From: Mycolicibacter senuensis
Lineage (GTDB): Bacteria; Actinomycetota; Actinomycetes; Mycobacteriales; Mycobacteriaceae
Assembly (NCBI RefSeq): GCF_002101885.1
Contig: NZ_LQPS01000035.1
Location: forward strand, 62,001 to 126,000
Direction of reading: 5' to 3'
Length of the DNA stretch: 64,000 nt
Shown here piece after piece: positions 58,650 to 64,000 of this stretch (the stretch's first letter is position 1; each line of letters opens with the position of its first letter). Below the pieces are notes generated by a model. That model had not been told where the DNA came from and ran no database searches. It was given only the letters and a program-made list of their open reading frames with translations. A program made the translations under genes and the position numbers.

Positions 58650-59354
58650 TCAGCTGGCGCAGCTGTAGAGCTTGCCGGCGTCCGCGGGCGGTGGCACCGG
58701 GCGCAGGCAGCCGAACACGCCGATGTCCTCCGGGCTGAACCGCACCGCCGAGCGGTGCGCGTAGTTCACGCAGAACAGCCCGGCCCGATCCGCGCGGCAG
58801 CGGTAGTCGCCGAACGACAGCACCGATCCGTCGGGCAGTTCGGCCCCTTGGCCGTGCAGGAACCGGCCCGGGTCGCCGTGCGCGGAGCCGACGCGCAGCG
58901 TGTTGCCGGCGTAGTCGATCCAGCCGCCCTTCCACTGCCCGTAGATCTCCTCGGGCTGCGCCGGCGGATTCACCAGGTCCACCACGCAGGTCAGCGGGCT
59001 GTCGGCGGAATCGGAATCGGTCATGCAGTTGGTGCTGCGGCGGGGTGCGGCCGAGACGGTGAACGCGACCTCCTCGATGAGGTCGGTGGTGGCGCCGTCG
59101 CGGGTCGCGCTGTGGTAGCCGCCGGCATCCACCGGGCGGCCGGCCTCGATCCAGGCGATGACGTCGGCGACCGGCGCACCGGCCGGGGGAGCGGCCAGCG
59201 GCTTGGGTGATGCCGAAGTCGGTGCGGCCGACGATGACGTCGCGCTGGTGGCCGTGGTGCCCGATCCGCTCGGGGTCGGCTCCGGCTCGTCGACCGTCGC
59301 GCGGGAGCATCCGGCGAGCAACAGCAACACGACGATGAGCCCGGTGAGACGCAT
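58650..59354 (-). CDS. lppI: Lipoprotein LppI
   Basis: A 234-residue lipoprotein: signal peptide LTGLIVVLLLLAGCSRATVD with lipobox LLAGC, so Cys16 is lipidated by Lgt and Lnt, both encoded in this window. A Ser/Thr/Pro-rich linker of about 40 residues leads to a conserved domain with VIAWIEAGRPVDAGGYHSAT, SFGDYRCRADRAGLFCVNYA and four or more further cysteines. Matches LppI (Rv2046). Function unknown. Confidence 0.85.
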   Translation of the reverse strand: MRLTGLIVVLLLLAGCSRATVDEPEPTPSGSGTTATSATSSSAAPTSASPKPLAAPPAGAPVADVIAWIEAGRPVDAGGYHSATRDGATTDLIEEVAFTVSAAPRRSTNCMTDSDSADSPLTCVVDLVNPPAQPEEIYGQWKGGWIDYAGNTLRVGSAHGDPGRFLHGQGAELPDGSVLSFGDYRCRADRAGLFCVNYAHRSAVRFSPEDIGVFGCLRPVPPPADAGKLYSCAS

Positions 59355-59413
59355 GCCGTTAGGCTAGCCGCCGGGGCTGATTCGGCGGTCCAGCTTCACC
59401 TCTCCTTCGTCGA

Positions 59414-59445
59414 GGTTCGCTAACCGCCGGCCGGTTCGCTAACGT
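59414..59445 (+). promoter_or_regulatory. lipT promoter region with 11-base direct repeat
   Basis: GGTTCGCTAAC occurs at 59414-59424 and again at 59433-59443, 19 bases apart. The second copy overlaps TAACGT (59440-59445), a TANNNT -10 seven bases before the lipT ATG. The repeat could be a regulator site or a duplicated promoter element. Confidence 0.5.
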
Positions 59446-59452
59446 TCGGCTC

Positions 59453-60961
59453 ATGCATGACAACCCTGTGCAGGCCAGCGTCGCCACCGGTGTCGTGGAG
59501 GGTTTCGCCCGCGACGGGGTGCGCCGGTGGCGTTCCATCCCGTATGCCCGGCCGCCGGTGGGCCCACTCCGCTTTCGGGCGCCCGAGCCTGCTGAGCCGT
59601 GGTCGGGGGTACGGCATTGCCACGGGTTCACCAACTGCGCGCCCCAGGCGCGGATGTACACCATGCTGGGCCCGGGCCGCTTCCAGCCGACCAGTGAGGA
59701 CTGCCTGACCCTCAACGTGGTGGCCCCCGAGGAAGCCGGTGACGGCCCGCTGCCGGTCATGGTGTTCATCCATGGTGGCGGCTACATCCTGGGCAGCTCG
59801 GCCACCCCGATCTACGACGGGGCGGCGCTGGCCCGCCGCGGCTGCGTGTACGTGTCGGTCAACTACCGGCTCGGTGCGCTCGGCTGCCTGGATCTGTCGT
59901 CGCTGTCGACCTCCGCGGTCACCGTGGACAGCAACCTGTATCTGCGGGATCTGGTGTTGGCGCTGCGCTGGGTCCGCGAGAACATCGCGGCGTTCGGCGG
60001 CGACCCCGGCAATGTCACCATTTTCGGCGAGAGCGCCGGTGCGCACATCGTCGCCACGCTCCTGGCGGTGCCGCAAGCCGAGGGTCTGTTCGCCCGGGCG
60101 ATCGCCGAGAGCCCCGCTGCCGGCATGGTTCGCGGTCCCGACGTGGCCGCCGAGTTCGCCGACCGGTTCGCCGCGCTGCTGGGGGTGCGTTCCCCCGACG
60201 CCGCGCATACCCTGCTGCGCGTGTCGCCGGCCGAGCTGCTGGCAGCCCAGGACCGGTTGCTCGCCGACGGCACCCGCGACATGCTCGGCGCGTTCCCGAT
60301 CGGGCCGGTGTTCGGCGACGACCTGTTGCCGCTGGACCCGGTCGAGGCGATGCGGCGGGGTTCGGCCCACCAGGTACCACTCATCGTCGGCAGCAACGCT
60401 CACGAGGGCCGGTTGTTCACCCGGTTCTTGAAGATGTTGCCGACGACCGAGCCGATGGTCGAGGCGGTGCTGGCCAACACCGAGGCGGGCGTGCGCGACC
60501 GCATCATCGCCGCCTACCCCGATTACCCCGACCGGAAGGCCTGCATCCGCCTGGGCGGCGACTTCGCCTTCAACGCGGCGGTGTGGGAGATCGCCGAAGC
60601 GCACGGGGCTCACGCACCCGCCTACGTCTATCGCTACGACTACGCGCCGCGGATGCTGCGCTGGTCGGGGATGGGCGCCACGCATGCCACCGAACTGTTC
60701 GCTGTGTTCGACGTCTACCGCAGCGGCGGTCTGGGGCGGCTGCTCACCGCCGGCGCGGACCGGCGGGCGGCGGTGCGGGTCAGTGGCCAGGTGCAGCGGC
60801 GCTGGCGGGCATTCAGCCGGGACGGGGTGCCCGGCGACGACTGGCCGGCCTATGACCGATCCGACCGTGCCGTCATGGTGTTCGACCACAAGACGCGGGT
60901 GGAGTTCGACCCGTCGCCGGAGCGCCGGATGGCCTGGGCGGGGTTCACCCTGGCGCGCTAG
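59453..60961 (+). CDS. lipT: Type-B carboxylesterase LipT
   Basis: A 502-residue carboxylesterase/para-nitrobenzyl-esterase type enzyme. N-terminal RWRSIPYARPPVGPLRF, the EDCLTLNVV motif, oxyanion VFIHGGGYILGSS, catalytic Ser194 in NVTIFGESAGAHIV, acidic residue near IVGSNAHEGRLFTR and His in GMGATHATELFAVF. No signal peptide seen. Matches LipT (Rv2045c). Hydrolyses short acyl esters by family; natural substrate unknown. ATG at 59453 from a leaderless-type promoter. Confidence 0.92.
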   Translation: MHDNPVQASVATGVVEGFARDGVRRWRSIPYARPPVGPLRFRAPEPAEPWSGVRHCHGFTNCAPQARMYTMLGPGRFQPTSEDCLTLNVVAPEEAGDGPLPVMVFIHGGGYILGSSATPIYDGAALARRGCVYVSVNYRLGALGCLDLSSLSTSAVTVDSNLYLRDLVLALRWVRENIAAFGGDPGNVTIFGESAGAHIVATLLAVPQAEGLFARAIAESPAAGMVRGPDVAAEFADRFAALLGVRSPDAAHTLLRVSPAELLAAQDRLLADGTRDMLGAFPIGPVFGDDLLPLDPVEAMRRGSAHQVPLIVGSNAHEGRLFTRFLKMLPTTEPMVEAVLANTEAGVRDRIIAAYPDYPDRKACIRLGGDFAFNAAVWEIAEAHGAHAPAYVYRYDYAPRMLRWSGMGATHATELFAVFDVYRSGGLGRLLTAGADRRAAVRVSGQVQRRWRAFSRDGVPGDDWPAYDRSDRAVMVFDHKTRVEFDPSPERRMAWAGFTLAR

Positions 60962-60980
60962 CGACTGGGCGCGCCGCCGA

Positions 60981-61499
60981 TCAGGTGCGGATCACCCGGG
61001 TGCCGCCGGCCAGCTCGTCGTGCTTGCCCTGTTTGGTCGCGCTGCCGCTGATCGTCACCGCGATCACGAGATAGGCGACGAAGGCCAGCAGCGGACCGAG
61101 GTAGGGCAGTACCGCCAGCAGCGTGAAGGCATTGCGGACGGCCGACTGACCCAGCGTGGGCGTGGATGCACCGTCGGGTCCGCGCACCGCCAGCCCGAGC
61201 AGCCGTTTGGCCGGGCTGGACCCCTGGGTGACCTCGAACAAGACGAAGTAGCCGTAGGTCAGCACGCCGGAGAACAGGCCCGTCACCAGGAACGGGTAGT
61301 CGTCGGCGAACACGAACAGTGACAGCGCGAAGGCCACGATGCTGACCAGCACACCGTCGATGAGCCGGGCCCAGAAGCGCCTGCCCAGGCCACCCGGCTT
61401 GTGCCCCCATGCGGGCTGCTGTCCCCAGCCCTGCGGCGGCGGGTAGGGGCCGGGCTGGCCATAGCCGGGGCCGTTCGGGCCGAAATCGCCGCTTGCCAT
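60981..61499 (-). CDS. RDD-family membrane protein
   Basis: A 172-residue protein with a Gly/Pro/Tyr/Gln-rich N-terminus (NGPGYGQPGPYPPPQGWGQQ), then the RDD domain: LGRRFWARLIDGVLVSIVAF with the Arg and Asp that name the family, GYFVLFEVTQGSSPAKRLLG, and a third helix region ending LLAFVAYLVIAVTIS. Function unknown. The start is ATG 61499 after AGGAGC; a longer frame to 62144 runs antisense through pncA and is rejected. Convergent with lipT. Confidence 0.8.
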   Translation of the reverse strand: MASGDFGPNGPGYGQPGPYPPPQGWGQQPAWGHKPGGLGRRFWARLIDGVLVSIVAFALSLFVFADDYPFLVTGLFSGVLTYGYFVLFEVTQGSSPAKRLLGLAVRGPDGASTPTLGQSAVRNAFTLLAVLPYLGPLLAFVAYLVIAVTISGSATKQGKHDELAGGTRVIRT

Positions 61500-61648
61500 C
61501 AGATGCGCTCCTGACCACGTTGGATGTCCGCCAATGTACCGTGGCGGACCGGGACGAAACGGGATTCTGCGGACGGCGAAACGGCATGGACCAAGCCGTC
61601 GGCGTGTCGTGGGTGATCTACGGCCGGGCCGTGCTGCGGCGCCGGCGA

Positions 61649-61654
61649 TACGGT
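61649..61654 (+). promoter_or_regulatory. -10 box of pncA
   Basis: TACGGT ends seven bases before the ATG at 61662 and supports the MRAL start, as in M. tuberculosis PncA. Confidence 0.5.
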
Positions 61655-61661
61655 GGTGATC

Positions 61662-62234
61662 ATGCGGGCGCTGATGATCGTCGACGTGCAGAACGACTTC
61701 TGTGACGGCGGCGCGCTGCCGGTGACCGGCGCTGTGGCGGTCGCCCACGGCATCACCCGTTACCTCGACAGCGAGACCGCACGCGACCGCTACCGCTACG
61801 TCGTGGCGACCAAAGACTGGCACATTGACCCCGGTGGGCACTTCTCGCAGCGGCCGGACTACGTGACGTCGTGGCCGCCGCATTGCCGCGCCGGAACACC
61901 CGGTGCGGATCTTCATCCCGCGCTGCGCACCGACCGGATCGACGCCGTCTTCACCAAAGGTGACTACGACGCCGGCTACAGCGGATTCGGCGGCGTCGAC
62001 GACACCGGCACCGCACTGGGCGACTGGCTGCACCAGCGCAACGTGGACCGTGTCGATGTGGTCGGCGTCGCGACCGACTACTGTGTGCGCCGCACCGCCG
62101 AGGACGCGGTCCGCGCCGGGTTCGTCACCGCGGTGCTGCCGCAACTGACCGCGGGGGTGGCGGCCGACTCGACGGCCGCTGCGCTGACGGCGATGCGCAA
62201 CGCCGGTATCGCTGTGGGGGAGGAAGCCCGATGA
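61662..62234 (+). CDS. pncA: Nicotinamidase / pyrazinamidase
   Basis: Deamidates nicotinamide to nicotinate for NAD salvage, and in mycobacteria also pyrazinamide. The 190 residues have the complete active site: Asp8 (MRALMIVDVQNDF), Lys99 (VFTKGDYDAGYSGF) and Cys141 (VVGVATDYCVRRTAEDAV), and iron ligands Asp52, His54, His60 and His74. These correspond to 8/96/138 and 49/51/57/71 of the M. tuberculosis enzyme with a three-residue offset. All catalytic and metal residues are intact, so it should be an active amidase. Overlaps the next gene by four bases. Confidence 0.96.
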   Translation: MRALMIVDVQNDFCDGGALPVTGAVAVAHGITRYLDSETARDRYRYVVATKDWHIDPGGHFSQRPDYVTSWPPHCRAGTPGADLHPALRTDRIDAVFTKGDYDAGYSGFGGVDDTGTALGDWLHQRNVDRVDVVGVATDYCVRRTAEDAVRAGFVTAVLPQLTAGVAADSTAAALTAMRNAGIAVGEEAR

Positions 62235-63061
62235 CGGACTCGATAGCGCAGGATCTGCTGGCCACCGTCGAGCAGTCGCCGGCCGCGGCCGCCGCCCACG
62301 ACCGGACCGGCTGGGTGGGTCTGTTCAGCGCCGACGGCCAGGTGGAGGACCCGGTGGGCTCCCGCCCGCACGTCGGTGCCGAACAGATCGGCCGGTTCTA
62401 CGACACGTTCATCGGGCCGCGCGGCATCACCTTCCACCGCGACCTGGACATCGTGCGCGGCACGACGGTGGTGCGGGACCTGGAACTCGAGGTCGCGATG
62501 GGTCCATCGGTGATCATGCACATCCCGGCGATTCTGCGATATGACCTGACCGAGGACGACCTGACCGCGAACGATCTCACCGAGGCCGGCCGCCGATGGA
62601 GGCTGCGGCGGTTGCGGGCCTACTGGGAACTGCCGGCGATGATGCGCCGGTTCCTCGGCAACGGCGTTGCGGCGACGCCCGCCACGGTTCAGCTGTCGCG
62701 ATCACTGCTGCGCAACCAACGCGTCGCCGGCACCGCCGGGTTCGCCGCCGGATTTCGCCGTCCGGCCGGCCGGGGCAAAAGGCCGGTGCGGGCATTCCTC
62801 GCCGCCGTCTCCTCCGGCGAGTTGTCCACTGTCACTGCGGCGCTATCACCCGCTGTGACAATGACTTACGGCGATGACACCGCCATCGATCTCGCCGAGC
62901 TCGCCACCCGGCTGGTGGGCGCCCGCCCGACGAAGCTGCTGGCGGCCGGCCGCACCGTCGCGGTTTCCCTCACCGCTGCGCAGCACCGCGGGGTGCTGTT
63001 CGCCGACGTGGACCGCGGCGGCCGCGCGATCACCACGATCCGGTACTTCGCAGAAGACTGA
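62231..63061 (+). CDS. Two-domain SnoaL/NTF2-like protein (Rv2042c type)
   Basis: A 276-residue protein. The N-terminal half resembles a nuclear-transport-factor-2/ketosteroid isomerase fold (LFSADGQVEDPVGSRPHVGA, GRFYDTFIGPRGITFHRDLD, YDLTEDDL, RAYWELPAMM). The C-terminal half appears to be a second, degenerate domain of the same kind (RPVRAFLAAVSSGELSTVTA). Such folds bind small hydrophobic ligands; no activity can be assigned. It overlaps pncA (ATGA), as the homologue Rv2042c adjoins pncA in M. tuberculosis. Confidence 0.78.
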   Translation: MTDSIAQDLLATVEQSPAAAAAHDRTGWVGLFSADGQVEDPVGSRPHVGAEQIGRFYDTFIGPRGITFHRDLDIVRGTTVVRDLELEVAMGPSVIMHIPAILRYDLTEDDLTANDLTEAGRRWRLRRLRAYWELPAMMRRFLGNGVAATPATVQLSRSLLRNQRVAGTAGFAAGFRRPAGRGKRPVRAFLAAVSSGELSTVTAALSPAVTMTYGDDTAIDLAELATRLVGARPTKLLAAGRTVAVSLTAAQHRGVLFADVDRGGRAITTIRYFAED

Positions 63062-63081
63062 GTCGCCGGTCCGGGCGAGGA

Positions 63082-63087
63082 TAAGCT
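63082..63087 (+). promoter_or_regulatory. -10 box of the MerR-Mop gene
   Basis: TAAGCT ends seven bases before the GTG at 63095. Leaderless TANNNT arrangement. Confidence 0.5.
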
Positions 63088-63094
63088 CAACGGC

Positions 63095-63538
63095 GTGCCA
63101 AGCTTTCGAATCGCCGAAGTCGCCGAATTGCTCGGGGTCAGCGACGACACCGTGCGGCGCTGGATCGACTCCGGTCGCCTGTCGGCGTCCACGGGCAGTG
63201 GACCTCGGGTGGTCGACGGAGCCGAGCTGGCGCGGTTCGCCCAGGAGCGCGCGTCAGTGGAGCCGGTGTCGCGCAATCCGGTGGTGGGCCAGTCCGCCCG
63301 TAACCGGCTGGTCGGGCTGGTCACCAACGTGACCCGTGACACGGTGATGGCGCAGGTCGATGTGCAGGCCGGTCCCTTCCGGCTGGTGTCGCTGGTCAGC
63401 CGGGAGGCCGCCGACGAACTGCAGTTGCAGCCCGGCAGCTTGGTCGTCGCGTCGGTGAAGGCCACCAACGTCGTGCTGGAACTGCCGCGCCGGGCCGGTT
63501 CCGCCGGTCACACCGATCCGGCGGCCGAGTTCGGATAG
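63095..63538 (+). CDS. Excisionase/MerR-type HTH fused to a Mop (molybdate-binding) domain
   Basis: A 147-residue hybrid. Residues 1-55 are a MerR/excisionase-type winged HTH (FRIAEVAELLGVSDDTVRRW, then IDSGRLSASTGSGPRVVDG). Residues 68-130 form a single TOBE/Mop domain (SARNRLVGLVTNVTRDTVMA, then LVSLVSREAADELQLQPGS and VVASVKATNVVLEL), which binds molybdate or tungstate in ModE and Mop proteins. It probably regulates molybdate uptake genes, but none lie in the window. Convergent with the DoxX-like gene, one base apart. Confidence 0.85.
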   Translation: MPSFRIAEVAELLGVSDDTVRRWIDSGRLSASTGSGPRVVDGAELARFAQERASVEPVSRNPVVGQSARNRLVGLVTNVTRDTVMAQVDVQAGPFRLVSLVSREAADELQLQPGSLVVASVKATNVVLELPRRAGSAGHTDPAAEFG

Positions 63539-63539
63539 C

Positions 63540-63893
63540 TCAGTCCAGCAGCATCACCAGCGACGCCGTCGACAGCACTAGGTACACGGCGGGAAAGCCG
63601 ATGTTGTACCACACGCCGGCCCGCAGATGCGTCACGACGGCCCCGATGAAGAAGGCGACCAGCCCGGCCGCGGCGGCCGGACCGATGAGCGGGACGCCCG
63701 CCAGTCCGATGAGCAGACCGGCGCCCCCGGCCAGCTTCAGCCCGCCCAGCATCGGCAGCCACGATCGCGGCACCCCAACCTGAGCCGAATTGGCCAGGAC
63801 GAACGGTGCCGGAATGAAGTCGGCGACGGCGATGGCGATCGTGATGACGGCCGTCACGGTGATGGTCGCCAGGTAGAGGGTCGATACGCTCAT
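63540..63893 (-). CDS. DoxX-like family membrane protein
   Basis: A 117-residue protein with four membrane helices: LYLATITVTAVITIAIAVAD, LPMLGGLKLAGGAGLLIGLA, GPAAAAGLVAFFIGAVVTHL and GFPAVYLVLSTASLVMLL. SWLPMLGGLKLAGGAGLLIG fits the DoxX-like (DUF-type) pattern. ATG 63893 (MSVSTLYL) after AAGGAAG is preferred over an upstream in-frame start. It is divergent from a gene that begins like an ECF sigma factor; DoxX-like genes are common neighbours of ECF41 sigma factors. Confidence 0.78.
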   Translation of the reverse strand: MSVSTLYLATITVTAVITIAIAVADFIPAPFVLANSAQVGVPRSWLPMLGGLKLAGGAGLLIGLAGVPLIGPAAAAGLVAFFIGAVVTHLRAGVWYNIGFPAVYLVLSTASLVMLLD

Positions 63894-63967
63894 GATGTTG
63901 GTCTTCCTTTCGTCGGTGGATGTGGCTATCCCTGTCAATGACGACTCCCGGACGGCGAAGGTGACCC

Positions 63968-64000
63968 ATGAACGATGTGAAAGTACTGGCGGAGCAGTTC
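63968..64000 (+). CDS. Start of a gene cut by the window edge, possibly an ECF sigma factor
   Basis: Only 11 codons are visible: MNDVKVLAEQF. This resembles the opening of ECF41/SigJ-type sigma factors (x-L-A-E-x-F-E-x-x-R), and the divergent DoxX-like gene 74 bases away fits the usual ECF41 neighbourhood. Too short to be certain; any other protein is possible. Confidence 0.35.
   Translation, partial: MNDVKVLAEQF

Noticed and set aside
60981..62144. Extended RDD-family gene on the minus strand
   Set aside because: The upstream 215 codons are antisense to pncA; the AGGAGC site before ATG 61499 marks the start.
63894..63967. ECF41-type promoter (TGTCACA with CGTC) between the DoxX-like gene and the partial gene
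   Set aside because: Partial matches such as TGTCAAT and GGTCACC exist but no element with the correct partner and spacing on either strand.

Overview
The window is high-GC, densely coding chromosomal DNA (no gap over about 240 bases without a gene) from a member of the Mycobacteriaceae. Evidence for this is the gene content (RbpA, PafA/PafB/PafC, PdtaR, RipD, BsaP, PriA, HelY, LipT, LppI homologues), frequent GTG starts, ATGA/GTGA stop-start overlaps, and many TANNNT -10 boxes placed 6-8 bases before a start codon, as in leaderless mycobacterial transcripts. Gene order follows two separate blocks of the M. tuberculosis H37Rv map, as I remember it: about Rv1565c to Rv1626 (1-39023), then about Rv2097c down to Rv2042c (39061-63061). 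It is not M. tuberculosis: many H37Rv loci are missing at their usual places and several accessory genes are present. I cannot name the species.

Layout. 1-1086: partial acyltransferase and the pseudo-enzyme RipD. 1261-6877: biotin synthesis (bioA, bioFD, bioB, bsaP) with the TetR repressor BioQ and two mirror-image BioQ boxes. 8859-13104: NAD synthesis (NrtR-type regulator, nadABC) with a clear operator. 13111-13950: tandem Ddn-like pair. 14106-20553: histidine operon hisDCBH-priA-impA-hisFI. 20590-23845: an unusual cassette of three coiled-coil genes, two of them DivIVA/FilP-like tandem paralogues that share a duplicated promoter core. 23863-31478: bcpB, trp operon (trpE, membrane gene, trpCBA), lgt with a very acidic tail, an intrinsic terminator and a TM2 gene. 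31569-39023: pykA, tesB, membrane genes, an esterase, a class III adenylate cyclase, ynfA-like gene, a tRNA with anticodon CAA and pdtaR.

From 39061: Pup ligase pafA, the DNA-damage regulators pafBC, tatAC, helY, a DUF4333 protein, a 5'-3' exonuclease and pepE. 49587-53748 is an accessory-looking mixture: F420-type PPOX proteins, an SDR, a small HTH gene with palindromes, a di-iron Fe-S repair (RIC) protein with a palindromic operator, a dienelactone hydrolase and fxsA. 53774-58163: amidohydrolase, then lipoprotein N-acyltransferase and polyprenol-phosphate mannose synthase as separate overlapping genes, then rbpA. The window ends with lppI, lipT, an RDD protein, pncA, a SnoaL-like gene, a MerR-Mop hybrid regulator, a DoxX-like gene and the first 11 codons of what may be an ECF sigma factor.

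Most operons are biosynthetic and translationally coupled. The clearest regulation visible is BioQ on bioFD and bioQ/bioB, the NrtR-like repressor on itself and nadABC, and an AT-rich palindrome abutting the -10 of the RIC gene. The most unusual content is the coiled-coil cassette between hisI and bcpB.
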